DNA of 56,370 bases from a virus. The notes beneath the pieces were generated by a model. The model was not told the origin of the DNA. It was given only the letters and a program-made list of their open reading frames with translations, and searched no databases. Shown here in pieces: positions 7,121-14,739 of the stretch. A program made the position numbers and the translations under genes. Location of the stretch: the IMG/VR virus record IMGVR_UViG_3300042474_000510, positions 1 through 56,370 of that record. The stretch is one strand, 5' to 3'. Each line of letters opens with the position of its first letter. Position 1 is the stretch's first letter.

Positions 7121-7887
7121 TTTCTCTTCCTTCTAGTCATTCCTTTAGAGAACCCCTCTGGTATTTCGGCATCTATACTTAGAAAGATATTCTTATCTCC
7201 ATCAGTATAGCATACTCTGCCTTTAGTATTACCATCGGAGTTTTCAAACTTCTGTTTCATCTTTTGTCTTATCTTGTCCTTACGTTCTTCGTTTTTTTCA
7301 TCGGAAAGGTTGAACATAGGATTATATATCTTACATCTTTCGCTTCTATCCGATCGTTCCTCGTCGGTCAAGTTCAAAACTTTACCTTTACCTGCCGCAC
7401 TTATTGAGTCTTTTATCTGTTGTGCTTTATCTTCACCATATAATTCTTCATAGGTTTTACCAGTCATAGACTTGTTTCGTTCAATAACTGCTATTCTGTT
7501 CTTTTCTCTGGATTTCTCTAACTGGAACGGATGCCTACCATCTTTTGAAAGTTCTAATTGAGTCTTACTAGAGATTTCCGATCTTTGTTCTGTTGTTAGA
7601 GAGATATGACCTGTAACAGACATGGCCCAACAGGCACCATAATCTCCTTGCGAGTAGTGAATATCATAGTGTTCTTTTGCCGAAACACATTGAAGATTGT
7701 CTATGTGATTATTGGAATGATTACCGTCAATATGATGTATATGATAACCCTTCGGTATTGGACCGAAATGTTGCTCGTATAGACGGCGATAAATAGACAT
7801 GCTGGCACTCCTAAACAGTGTTAGAGTAGGCGGGACTGGTACTCCGTGGCCTACAACTCTATTTAGTAAATCAGCACTTTCAGTCAT
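7117..7887 (-). CDS. HNH homing endonuclease with NUMOD-like repeats
   Basis: The catalytic block HIHHIDGNHSNNHIDNLQ is a textbook HNH motif, preceded by SIYRRLYEQHFGPIPKGY. Downstream are repeated basic segments (DGRHPFQLEKS, YNPMFNL) like NUMOD3 DNA-binding modules, and a C-terminal YTDGDKNIFLSIDAEIPEGF module seen in phage endonucleases. Two starts have good ribosome sites. One is ATG 7887 (AAGGA, MTESAD), which overlaps the upstream gene by eight bases. The other is ATG 7801 (AGGAG), which begins exactly at the HNH family start SIYRR. The N-terminal 29 residues may be leftover sequence fused in frame. Its stop overlaps the thyX start, so the endonuclease is wedged directly before thyX. 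Confidence 0.85.
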   Translation of the reverse strand: MTESADLLNRVVGHGVPVPPTLTLFRSASMSIYRRLYEQHFGPIPKGYHIHHIDGNHSNNHIDNLQCVSAKEHYDIHYSQGDYGACWAMSVTGHISLTTEQRSEISSKTQLELSKDGRHPFQLEKSREKNRIAVIERNKSMTGKTYEELYGEDKAQQIKDSISAAGKGKVLNLTDEERSDRSERCKIYNPMFNLSDEKNEERKDKIRQKMKQKFENSDGNTKGRVCYTDGDKNIFLSIDAEIPEGFSKGMTRRKRK

Positions 7888-8077
7888 CTTGTTTCCTTCC
7901 TTTCCAAAAAAGATATATCTCATCGGAAATTACGGTGTCCATACCCCAAACATCTACTTCTGCTTTTATAGATTTTGGTAGTTGAGAAGTGTAGATTTCC
8001 ATAAGTTCTTCATCGGTTCTCAATTTACCATCACATTCATAAAGAATGTCATGTAACCGTTCTACATCAATGCTCAT
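7880..8077 (-). CDS. Small protein, unknown function
   Basis: The ATG at 8077 overlaps the stop of the preceding gene (ATGA) and gives 65 residues, SIDVERLHDILYECDGKL and so on to WKGRKQDD. An upstream ATG at 8092 is possible. No domain is recognised. Confidence 0.6.
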   Translation of the reverse strand: MSIDVERLHDILYECDGKLRTDEELMEIYTSQLPKSIKAEVDVWGMDTVISDEIYLFWKGRKQDD

Positions 8078-8349
8078 TGATCCATCCACCATGTTATCTT
8101 AGGATTAGTCGTTTCGTATTCTTCTACGATTTCATCAAGAGTCCATATACGGTATGGAGTCGTGAAATTATCCAACCAAGCACTAAATCTATTCCAATCA
8201 TCACCTTTCATCATAGGAAGGCCAATTTCGGTATATTCAGGAACATCGCCTGAAACATCAATACGACCAGTAGACCAATCATTACCATTTTCTTCTATCC
8301 ATTTAGTATTGATTGGACCCATCCAGTTTGTTGAGTAATGTATAGTCAT
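8074..8349 (-). CDS. Conserved phage protein, unknown function
   Basis: The 91-residue protein contains HYSTNWMGPINTKW, GRIDVSGDVPEYTEIGLPMM and KITWW, a pattern I recognise from widespread small phage hypothetical proteins. It is acidic and Trp-rich, and no function is known. The ATG at 8349 shares a base with the upstream stop. Confidence 0.7.
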   Translation of the reverse strand: MTIHYSTNWMGPINTKWIEENGNDWSTGRIDVSGDVPEYTEIGLPMMKGDDWNRFSAWLDNFTTPYRIWTLDEIVEEYETTNPKITWWMDQ

Positions 8350-8540
8350 CACTTTTCCATCTTTTCATACATCTTCTTATAGATATCATATTCATCTACA
8401 TGGACATACTCTTCCATACCATTATCTCTAACCTGTACCATTTTGTATTCTGTAAGGTCGACAGACGATTTCTTTGTCATTTCGACATGAATTTTACCTC
8501 GATTATCTGTCATATGTCTTATTACAATAAAATCACTCAT
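8349..8540 (-). CDS. Small protein, paralogue of 10365-10670
   Basis: The 63-residue protein ends DLTEYKMVQVRDNGMEEYVH then VDEYDIYKKMYEK. The same arrangement (DLTDYRCIRMF, EEWVHKDEYEHFYEEY) occurs in the gene at 10365-10670, so the two are diverged copies. The function is unknown. Confidence 0.65.
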   Translation of the reverse strand: MSDFIVIRHMTDNRGKIHVEMTKKSSVDLTEYKMVQVRDNGMEEYVHVDEYDIYKKMYEKMEK

Positions 8541-8743
8541 TATTCTTCCCTTCTATACACAATCTTTTTTGCTAGTATTTCATCACCGCATTTCACACAG
8601 ATTTCACCGCTGCCAGGTCCACCCATACCATCAATCGTTTCACCACAAAGAGAACACGACCATATAGCAGCAGTTACAAAGGTGTTAGGATTGTATGGAA
8701 TAGTTCGTTTCACTAGTTCATAATAAACGGTATCGTTAGACAT
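8540..8743 (-). CDS. Small zinc-ribbon protein, unknown function
   Basis: From ATG 8743 (a GTG lies one codon earlier) the protein has 67 residues with two CxxC pairs (CSLC and CVKC) spaced by about 20 residues, the layout of a zinc ribbon. It may bind nucleic acid or protein, but no family is assigned. Confidence 0.65.
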   Translation of the reverse strand: MSNDTVYYELVKRTIPYNPNTFVTAAIWSCSLCGETIDGMGGPGSGEICVKCGDEILAKKIVYRREE

Positions 8744-8883
8744 CACCTATTCCTTCTCTTATACAAGATTTCCGCCACAACAAAGGAATCCATACCAGGA
8801 AAGTATCCTTTTTCCTGGAGATATTCAGCCTGTCTAATATACATCATCTGTTCTCGGAAGTCAAGTTCTTTCCAGGATTTCAT
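8743..8883 (-). CDS. Small protein after ThyX fragment (46 aa)
   Basis: The ATG at 8883 follows immediately after the stop of the ThyX fragment and encodes 46 residues, KSWKELDFREQMMYIRQAEY and on to LYKRRNR. Its stop overlaps the start of the next gene. It does not resemble the missing part of ThyX. The function is unknown. Confidence 0.55.
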   Translation of the reverse strand: MKSWKELDFREQMMYIRQAEYLQEKGYFPGMDSFVVAEILYKRRNR

Positions 8884-9093
8884 CTATGGCGACCAGTGCT
8901 TATGATCGATTAGATACTTTAGGAGTTTTGGTGCAGTGAGGGTGTTGTATTGATTACCGGGATTAGAAACACGGGCAGTATAGGCAATGAACTCTTCGGC
9001 GTTCATTGGACGAGTGTTAACGTCACCATATTTTCCATCTGTCTCGATTTTCATAATTGACTGTGTTACTGCAATAATCTTAGCGTTGTTCAT
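8884..9093 (-). pseudogene. N-terminal fragment of a second ThyX
   Basis: The 69-residue frame ends with TAG right after HKHWSP. Its last 40 residues match 29 of 40 in residues 20-59 of the full ThyX at 6350-7120 (shared ARVSNP, TAPKL, KYLI, HKHWSP). The catalytic RHR motif and everything after it are missing, so it cannot be an active synthase alone. The first part differs and is longer, so this is a diverged copy and not a recent tandem duplicate. It keeps an overlapping start (ATGA) with the upstream gene and may still be translated. Confidence 0.85.
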
Positions 9094-9338
9094 TTGTTAC
9101 TCTTTCCATTATTAAACGATTCTTTTTCAACAATCCATAACTTCTTCTGCTCATAGTTATGATAATATTCTAGGACATGATCTATAGCAGCCAGAAACTC
9201 GACATCAACCCATTTCTCTCCACCTTCGTCCGGAAGAGGATCAGCATTGAGACGATACGCCTCCTTTAGAGAAGCAATGACAATAGCATCAGTTTGGTCA
9301 TGGTCTAGTTCAATATTGTATTTCATTATCTTTCTCAC
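9090..9338 (-). CDS. Small protein, unknown function
   Basis: A GTG at 9338 overlaps the stop of the 32-residue gene before it (GTGA) and gives 82 residues, rich in acidic and aromatic residues (FLAAIDHVLEYYHNYEQKKLW). No domain is recognised. Its stop overlaps the ThyX fragment start. Confidence 0.55.
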   Translation of the reverse strand: MRKIMKYNIELDHDQTDAIVIASLKEAYRLNADPLPDEGGEKWVDVEFLAAIDHVLEYYHNYEQKKLWIVEKESFNNGKSNK

Positions 9339-9433
9339 CAGTTCTCTGTCACAAACTGTTTGTCCCAACAATGAGCATATCGATCATTGTGAAACACTAG
9401 AACTATCCCGTCATACATGAAGCAGTAGTTCAT
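9335..9433 (-). CDS. Tiny protein (32 aa)
   Basis: An ATG at 9433 overlaps the stop of 9433-9711 (ATGA) and its own stop overlaps the next GTG. The 32 residues (NYCFMYDGIVLVFHNDRY and so on) are hydrophobic-aromatic with no recognised family. The double overlap is the main evidence. Confidence 0.5.
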   Translation of the reverse strand: MNYCFMYDGIVLVFHNDRYAHCWDKQFVTENW

Positions 9434-9711
9434 CACTCACCTTTTGGTTCTGGGAACATTTCTTTCGCTTGTTCGTAAGCCTTATCTACCAGATGATTTT
9501 TTTCTATAACATAGTTACTTGCTACATACCAAAGTTGTTTTTCAACAATGATCTTACCGTTCTTTATTAGCTTCTCAGGAATAGCCGAAGAACTGCAACT
9601 ATGTCTCCAAGCGCTTTCTGCTTGGATAAGAATATCATACCAGTTGTATGATGGTGGAACGTTCTCTGCTCTACCATTCGAAAGAATAATCACATATACA
9701 TCGTCAGTCAT
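9433..9711 (-). CDS. Small protein, unknown function
   Basis: The ATG at 9711 has a GGAG six bases upstream and gives 92 residues (TDDVYVIILSNGRAENVPP, later EKQLWYVASNYVIEKNHL). No family is recognised. Confidence 0.6.
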   Translation of the reverse strand: MTDDVYVIILSNGRAENVPPSYNWYDILIQAESAWRHSCSSSAIPEKLIKNGKIIVEKQLWYVASNYVIEKNHLVDKAYEQAKEMFPEPKGE

Positions 9712-9754
9712 TTCTATCTCCTCCACGTTGACCTCCTCTATATTTGTCTGGCCA

Positions 9755-10114
9755 TCAGAAAATATCCTTTACGTCTTTGAGACCCTCAAGGTATTCATCA
9801 AATATCTTTACCATATCTTCCTTAACCAACTCTCGGCACTTCTTTATGATAAGAAGATATTCATTTTGAACCTTATCATGCGAGAGTTCAACATAGTCCG
9901 TAGCAATGAAATTGACTAGTTGTTCATACTTACGAAGACGCTCGATTTCATCAGCGGCTTCTATCTGTTTATCTTTCAGATATTGGCAGTCCTCAATCAT
10001 GGCCGATATGACCTTTCGCTGACGGTCTATTTCGACGGCAGCTTCTTCCATCATAGGGAGCCAGCCATCCAAGATTGATAGGCTTCTTAGCCGCTCGACA
10101 ATATCTTCACTCAT
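9755..10114 (-). CDS. Coiled-coil phage protein, unknown function
   Basis: The ATG at 10114 overlaps the upstream stop (ATGA). The 119 residues contain heptad-like stretches DIVERLRSL and AADEIERLRKYEQL of the kind seen in Ea22-type early phage proteins. A role cannot be assigned. Confidence 0.6.
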   Translation of the reverse strand: MSEDIVERLRSLSILDGWLPMMEEAAVEIDRQRKVISAMIEDCQYLKDKQIEAADEIERLRKYEQLVNFIATDYVELSHDKVQNEYLLIIKKCRELVKEDMVKIFDEYLEGLKDVKDIF

Positions 10115-10365
10115 TCCAAGAAACTCCCTATGTCTGGCGTTACCAAATCTAAACAAGGAACATAGAACTTCGCATACGTCTTATCTACATATCCTATAAC
10201 TTTAGGTTCTATACCTCTTCTCCACCCGATCCACTCGTCTGCGGAAGTATTATAGTATATCGCTTTGTAAAAACAATCATTCATTTCGTTATTGAAATAG
10301 TATGTGTAATAGTATCCAGATCGGTTAGGTTTGGCATCAGGATACTTACTCCACGTATAGGTCAT
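10111..10365 (-). CDS. Small aromatic protein, unknown function
   Basis: The 84-residue protein starts TYTWSKYPDAKPNRSGYYY, a pattern reminiscent of DUF551-like phage proteins (Trp, Pro, Gly-Tyr turn). The match is loose and no function is known. Confidence 0.55.
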   Translation of the reverse strand: MTYTWSKYPDAKPNRSGYYYTYYFNNEMNDCFYKAIYYNTSADEWIGWRRGIEPKVIGYVDKTYAKFYVPCLDLVTPDIGSFLE

Positions 10366-10670
10366 CAGTCTTTCGCCTTCATCCTCAAGAAAGTGGTGAC
10401 AGCCTTTTCTTCACACGGTTCACTTATATATGATAGTATCGCACCATGCCTCATCATCAGACCATTGAATTTGCGATACTCTTCATAGAAATGCTCGTAT
10501 TCATCTTTATGAACCCATTCCTCTGTGGTCTCTGAAAACATTCGGATACACCTATAATCTGTCAGGTCAAGTTTTTCGTTATTCTTAGCGAATGTTAACT
10601 CTGCCATATCCGAATCTTCACACTTTCGCCTTATCATAACATACTCCGATTCTGCTTTATTCTTGGTCAT
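10365..10670 (-). CDS. Phage protein, paralogue of 8349-8540
   Basis: The ATG at 10670 has GGAG seven bases upstream and is preferred over an ATG at 10721 that overlaps the next gene. The 101 residues share the block DLTDYRCIRMF with EEWVHKDEYEHFYEEY with the gene at 8349-8540. An additional C-terminal half (GLMMRHGAILSYISEPCEE) is unique. The function is unknown. Confidence 0.6.
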   Translation of the reverse strand: MTKNKAESEYVMIRRKCEDSDMAELTFAKNNEKLDLTDYRCIRMFSETTEEWVHKDEYEHFYEEYRKFNGLMMRHGAILSYISEPCEEKAVTTFLRMKAKD

Positions 10671-10713
10671 GTGTAGGCTCCTTTCCACTAAAAATATACA
10701 CAATGCTTCGTCA

Positions 10714-11358
10714 TTAGTCAAGAACCTCTAGAATACGCTGGCGCTTTTCTTCAAACTGTTGACAGGTCATCTGAAACAGTTTTTCAAGAGCATCTAGTTT
10801 AGATTGAGTTTCTGCTTGATTACGCAAGGCTTCGTCACGCTCTTTAGCCACATGCTTCAATGTAGCGTAATGGCCATTACGCTCTGAAATGGCGGCATCG
10901 AGGTCGGCTTCGGCTTTGTCAGCCCGCAAAGCATCGGGGCGACTACGCCACTCTACGACTTCCTTTGTCAGCATCTCACATCGCTCATTGGCTACGGCAA
11001 GGTCGGTACGGAGGCGGGTGATTTCGTCGGCAACTTTCTCAGACACGTAATGCCCCGTCTTGTCTATGTCTACGACGACTAGTCCATGTGGACCAAGGCG
11101 TTCCCGTAATTTTTCGACTTCCTCATTAGCGGCATCGAGGTCGGCACGAAGTTTCTTTACAAGTTTCTCTATTTGAACTACTGAGTCTGTAATCGATCCG
11201 TCATTAGGTGCTCCCATTAGTTCAGCATTGACTGAAATCAAATCAGTGTAATGCTTCTTAAACTCATTGGCTGCGGCGAGTTCGGCACGAAGCCGCAGAT
11301 TTTCCTCATATACGCTTTCTCTTACTTGCTTCAATTGCTGCTGATGAATGTCATTCAT
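10714..11358 (-). CDS. Long coiled-coil protein with internal repeats
   Basis: From ATG 11358 the protein has 214 residues and is almost all alpha-helical heptads. The unit RLRAELAAANE recurs as KLRADLDAANEE and RLRTDLAVANER, and the DNA shows matching repeats (blocks like GGCATCGAGGTCGGC). Base composition is more GC-rich than the neighbours. It may be a structural or scaffold-like protein, but no family is recognised. Confidence 0.65.
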   Translation of the reverse strand: MNDIHQQQLKQVRESVYEENLRLRAELAAANEFKKHYTDLISVNAELMGAPNDGSITDSVVQIEKLVKKLRADLDAANEEVEKLRERLGPHGLVVVDIDKTGHYVSEKVADEITRLRTDLAVANERCEMLTKEVVEWRSRPDALRADKAEADLDAAISERNGHYATLKHVAKERDEALRNQAETQSKLDALEKLFQMTCQQFEEKRQRILEVLD

Positions 11359-11455
11359 CACTGTTCCCCCATAATCCAAACATATCCATCACTATTAAGA
11401 TCAGAAATACACAGCCAAAAACAACATAACATTTGACAAACTGTTCTTCGCTCAT
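11351..11455 (-). CDS. Small membrane protein (34 aa)
   Basis: The ATG at 11455 opens a 34-residue frame with one hydrophobic helix (CYVVFGCVFLILIVMDMFGL) and charged ends. It overlaps the coiled-coil gene start by eight bases. The function is unknown. Confidence 0.55.
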   Translation of the reverse strand: MSEEQFVKCYVVFGCVFLILIVMDMFGLWGNSDE

Positions 11456-11463
11456 TAATTGTC

Positions 11464-11634
11464 TCACAATTTAACTTTTATTCCCAAAAGTTCTTTTGCA
11501 TGTTCAATTGCTTCTTCAATTGCTTCTTCAATTGCTTCTGAGTATGCAAGCTTGCGTTCATCAGATTCTTTATTTTTAATAAGAGTTAAGACAAAAAGAA
11601 TCTTCTTTAGCTTATTTGTTTCTTCATCGGTCAT
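11464..11634 (-). CDS. Small helical protein with EAIE repeat (56 aa)
   Basis: An ATG at 11634 encodes 56 residues. The centre is SEAIEEAIEEAIEHAKELL, produced by three perfect copies of a 12-base unit at 11503-11538. It follows a GAGGAG ribosome site. Repeat number could vary between strains. The function is unknown. Confidence 0.6.
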   Translation of the reverse strand: MTDEETNKLKKILFVLTLIKNKESDERKLAYSEAIEEAIEEAIEHAKELLGIKVKL

Positions 11635-11644
11635 GTTTTTCTCC

Positions 11645-11893
11645 TCATAATTTATGAAAATCTTTTTTAAAAAAAGAAATATCAGGACTAATCTCTATAA
11701 TAAAATCTTCCTCGAAATACCAAGGACAGAACCGTTGTTTATTTTCCACCGACATGTCGTTGAAACACTCTTGAAAGCGTTCTTTCCATACGTTTCTATC
11801 TTTCAAATCTTGACCATAACTAATGGTAAACATACTTTGATTTTTATATGTGTTAGTTGGAGTCAACACATTGAACCTGGTTGGTATGCTCAT
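11645..11893 (-). CDS. Small protein, unknown function
   Basis: The 82-residue protein (SIPTRFNVLTPTNTYKNQ and so on, with CPWYFEEDFIIEISPDISFF) starts with an ATG overlapping the upstream stop. No family is recognised. Confidence 0.6.
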   Translation of the reverse strand: MSIPTRFNVLTPTNTYKNQSMFTISYGQDLKDRNVWKERFQECFNDMSVENKQRFCPWYFEEDFIIEISPDISFFKKDFHKL

Positions 11894-12144
11894 AGTTCAA
11901 TTACCTCATAAGTCTTTTCAAAAATAGCAGGAGCGCATGGGTAGAACTCGCCATGAACACCTTTAATAATATAATCATTAAGACGAGCAGTCATAATGCC
12001 CTCGAGGGTCATGATCTGGATAAATGGTTCTGTATTTCCACCACGTGGAATTAACAGAGCGTTACACCATTCTGCAATTTCTTTTGCTTTATTTTCTGTG
12101 AAGAGACGAGCTTCAACTTCAACTGGTTTCTTACGGACTTTCAT
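11890..12144 (-). CDS. Conserved small phage protein (GDYIIKGV-type)
   Basis: From ATG 12144 the 84 residues read KVRKKPVEVEARLF, then LNDYIIKGVHGEFYPCAPAIF and EKTYEVIEL. This is a very common family of small phage proteins with the core DYIIKGVxGEFYPC. Its function is unknown. Five extra codons upstream (12159) are possible but lack support. Confidence 0.75.
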   Translation of the reverse strand: MKVRKKPVEVEARLFTENKAKEIAEWCNALLIPRGGNTEPFIQIMTLEGIMTARLNDYIIKGVHGEFYPCAPAIFEKTYEVIEL

Positions 12145-12352
12145 TTGTTGCCTCTGCAATTTTCTTAATAACTTCTTTAGCTGATTCTTCTACGACCCAA
12201 CGTGTTCCACCACCAGGTCCGCCGAAAACGATGGTAGATAAAGAACCATACTTCTCGCTGGATTCTTCAAAAACGCTTGTGATCCAGTCAATATTAATAT
12301 AGATTGGATCGCCCCTGTACCTGCCAGTATTAGAAAGTTTTACAAACTTCAT
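12131..12352 (-). CDS. Small protein, unknown function
   Basis: The 73-residue protein KFVKLSNTGRYRGDPIYINI has a glycine-rich turn (FGGPGGGTRW) and a basic C-terminal helix. It overlaps the primase stop, so it is co-transcribed with gp61. Confidence 0.6.
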   Translation of the reverse strand: MKFVKLSNTGRYRGDPIYINIDWITSVFEESSEKYGSLSTIVFGGPGGGTRWVVEESAKEVIKKIAEATNESP

Positions 12353-13374
12353 ACCTTACTCCATTTCTGTAACGCCAGTTTCGCTGACAAATCTCTATAC
12401 GTATTCGTTTTAATAATATGTTCGATAAATTCAGGAGACAATCCAGCAAGGACCATATCGTTGATGTCTTTATGATCCATTGACTCTGGCCAAATACAGA
12501 CATTATACCCGTTCATAATGGCTTTGTCAAGTTTCTTTTTAGTCTCTATAGACCGAGGCTCGTTGTCATATACGATCGTAAGTCCTGATTTGTCAAAATC
12601 TCTAACTGCGCTAACCAGATCACCTCCAGCAGTAGCAATAGCATTAGTAAGAAACATACTATCAATCGGGCCTTCAACGACATATATAGGCTTGTTAGTA
12701 ACCATAGTGTCCAAGCCATACAACTTAGGTATGCTATCATCAAGCACGATTGTAATGTATTTAACGGCACTCCCTGCTCTAAGGCTGCGACCTTGGTAGG
12801 CATGAACACTCTTATTACTATCCAGAAAAGGTATAAGAAGCCTCGTCTCATCTCTAGCCAGAGACTCAGTTGAAAACTTGTTGGGCACCAAATTATTAGT
12901 AAAATGCATAAAATTAGGACATGCGAATAACTTGGCATGATAAGGGGTAGGTATTCTTCTTTCATCAACAAATACTTTAATTGGATGGTTTGGTGCAAGT
13001 TGTGATACCTTCTTTAAGCCTTTAAGTGGTCCTTCTTTCATAAAGACCGGCTTCTTCATTTTGTTTACGAACTTTTCAAATTCATCTTGCTGTGGAGATT
13101 TACGATCAGCAAGTCTCTCTAACTGATATTCGTTATATAGATTTTGATCTAACATCTTAATAAAGTTAGGTATGCCCATAGTCGCACTGCAGTTATGGCA
13201 GTGAAACAACATCTTACCTTCTTTTTCGTAGATGTAACCTCTGGCTTTATTCTTATTTGATTCGGAATCACCACAGATAGGGCATCTGAAATTATATAGT
13301 TGTGGACCTTTACGCTTGAATTTATCTAAGCGGGATGATACCATACCAATATACTTGTGTTCAAGCCAATCCAT
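12349..13374 (-). CDS. 61: DNA primase, T4 gp61 type
   Basis: The 341-residue protein lays RNA primers for lagging-strand synthesis with the gp41 helicase. It has an N-terminal zinc site (C31, C34, C59, C62 in CPICGD and CHNC), the TOPRIM acidic motif VVEGPID (232-238) and the second acidic motif VYDNEP (268-273). Length and order match T4 gp61. A sigma70-like promoter (13404-13431) lies directly upstream, so it can be transcribed early and independently of the genes to its right. Confidence 0.92.
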   Translation of the reverse strand: MDWLEHKYIGMVSSRLDKFKRKGPQLYNFRCPICGDSESNKNKARGYIYEKEGKMLFHCHNCSATMGIPNFIKMLDQNLYNEYQLERLADRKSPQQDEFEKFVNKMKKPVFMKEGPLKGLKKVSQLAPNHPIKVFVDERRIPTPYHAKLFACPNFMHFTNNLVPNKFSTESLARDETRLLIPFLDSNKSVHAYQGRSLRAGSAVKYITIVLDDSIPKLYGLDTMVTNKPIYVVEGPIDSMFLTNAIATAGGDLVSAVRDFDKSGLTIVYDNEPRSIETKKKLDKAIMNGYNVCIWPESMDHKDINDMVLAGLSPEFIEHIIKTNTYRDLSAKLALQKWSKV

Positions 13375-13403
13375 ATTATAACCACTTTGTTGAAAGGTGG
13401 GCT

Positions 13404-13431
13404 ATTATAGTAGTTTATCGGGGAAAGTAAA
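13404..13431 (-). promoter_or_regulatory. Early-type promoter upstream of primase
   Basis: On the minus strand TTTACT (13426-13431) is followed after 16 bases by TATAAT (13404-13409). This is the same -35/-10 pair found before many rightward early genes. It reads into gp61, whose ATG is at 13374. Confidence 0.65.
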
Positions 13432-13438
13432 TGAAATT

Positions 13439-13849
13439 CTAGCTTAAATTAAGAACTTTTACGATCTGTGGACCATAAGCTAGAATAAAAGCTATCACCG
13501 TAAACGCACCCATATACATATACATCGTCTTTTCCATACTATTAATTTTAGTAGAAAGAGACTTGTATTGTTCTTCGCCTTCTTCTCTCAACTTATTAAT
13601 TTCATCGATGACACGAATATCTTCGGCACGCATCGTTTCGTATACTGTTCTTAGCTTATTATCCGATTCTTCTCTACGTCTTTCAACTATATCCTCAAGA
13701 GAATCCATAAATTTTTCTTGTTGAGTTAGACGTAACTCATGAACGGCTATCATCTTATTAAGATCACCAGATATTTCTGTTAGTTTCGAAATAGCATCTT
13801 CTATCTTTGTTTGTCTATTTTCGAACATATCTAGTTGTCTTGTATCCAT
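13439..13849 (-). CDS. Coiled-coil protein with C-terminal membrane anchor
   Basis: The 136-residue protein has a long helical region (about 10-105) and a hydrophobic C-terminal segment (YMGAFTVIAFILAYG) likely to span the membrane. No family was recognised. It lies at the end of the structural module and overlaps the metallopeptidase stop by one base. Confidence 0.6.
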   Translation of the reverse strand: MDTRQLDMFENRQTKIEDAISKLTEISGDLNKMIAVHELRLTQQEKFMDSLEDIVERRREESDNKLRTVYETMRAEDIRVIDEINKLREEGEEQYKSLSTKINSMEKTMYMYMGAFTVIAFILAYGPQIVKVLNLS

Positions 13850-14337
13850 TATTTCTTCCCGATGGTTTGGAGTCTAGAAATAGGACCAATTATATCTACA
13901 ATCTTTTTCTTTTTCGTTCTACCACCAGGTTCGCCTCTTGGACCAACACCAATACCTTCAACTCCACCTGCACCGGCTGAATTAGCTGGAACTGTAGAAG
14001 CAACATCTTCTCTAATTGGTTTTAGCTTGAATGCGCTTGGAAAGGTAGTATCGAATTTTCTCATTACACGTCCTGCGATTGCGTTAGCTTGATCTTCTTT
14101 AAATCTTTCACTACCGCCTTTTTGTCTAAAATGAATAAGCTCATGAGTAATAGTTCTCATGACATCAATAGGGTGACGGTCTGTTATTCTTATCCAGATA
14201 TCATTACCCATAGAATGACCGAAAGCTGCCTTTTTGTTCTCTGCGCTTCCAACGTAATGAATCGTTGGTAACTTAGTAAGACCAAGTTCTTTAGCTGCAA
14301 ACTTTACGAACATTTCGATTTCTTTAGGCGCTTTCAT
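13849..14337 (-). CDS. HExxH metallopeptidase-like virion protein
   Basis: The ATG at 14337 gives 162 residues. ITHELIHFRQK contains HELIH, the zinc-binding HExxH of metallopeptidases, and a downstream Asp/Glu set (KEDQANAIAG) could supply the third ligand. The C-terminal part (VPANSAGAGGVEGIGVGPRG) resembles Gly-rich tails of T4-like marine phage virion proteins. A structural or prohead-associated peptidase is a reasonable guess, but the substrate is unknown. Confidence 0.65.
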   Translation of the reverse strand: MKAPKEIEMFVKFAAKELGLTKLPTIHYVGSAENKKAAFGHSMGNDIWIRITDRHPIDVMRTITHELIHFRQKGGSERFKEDQANAIAGRVMRKFDTTFPSAFKLKPIREDVASTVPANSAGAGGVEGIGVGPRGEPGGRTKKKKIVDIIGPISRLQTIGKK

Positions 14338-14726
14338 CAAACTTTCCTTAATTTGTCTACAATGTTCAGATCCATCTCAATCATATTCGTATCTATAACG
14401 GTTTCATCGTTTACGTTATAGATTTTATCAGGCATAATTTCCAGAAGAATCAGAAATGGCTTAATGTATTTCATCTGAGGTTTAAGTTTTAAATAAAGAA
14501 CTCTATTCAAAACTTCAGGACCAAAACAATTATTAAGAATAATAATGTGATTGAGAATTAATCTCTCTTTCAGTTCACCATATTCAATGTATCTTGTTAT
14601 TAATTTTTTAATATATTTTATTCTATTCAGATCTTCTAAAAAGTCTTCAGTAGATGCATACTCTACGTTATCGTAATGTGAGGCACAATATAATAAAAAA
14701 TTCTTATCAGTCAGTTTTTCATACAT
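14337..14726 (-). CDS. Conserved T4-like phage protein, unknown function
   Basis: The 129-residue protein has the block LLYCASHYDNVEYASTEDFL followed by a helical, Ile/Leu-rich body. I recognise this arrangement from T4-like cyanophage and pelagiphage genomes, where it sits among structural genes. No function is known. Confidence 0.7.
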   Translation of the reverse strand: MYEKLTDKNFLLYCASHYDNVEYASTEDFLEDLNRIKYIKKLITRYIEYGELKERLILNHIIILNNCFGPEVLNRVLYLKLKPQMKYIKPFLILLEIMPDKIYNVNDETVIDTNMIEMDLNIVDKLRKV

Positions 14727-14739
14727 ATAACAACTATCT

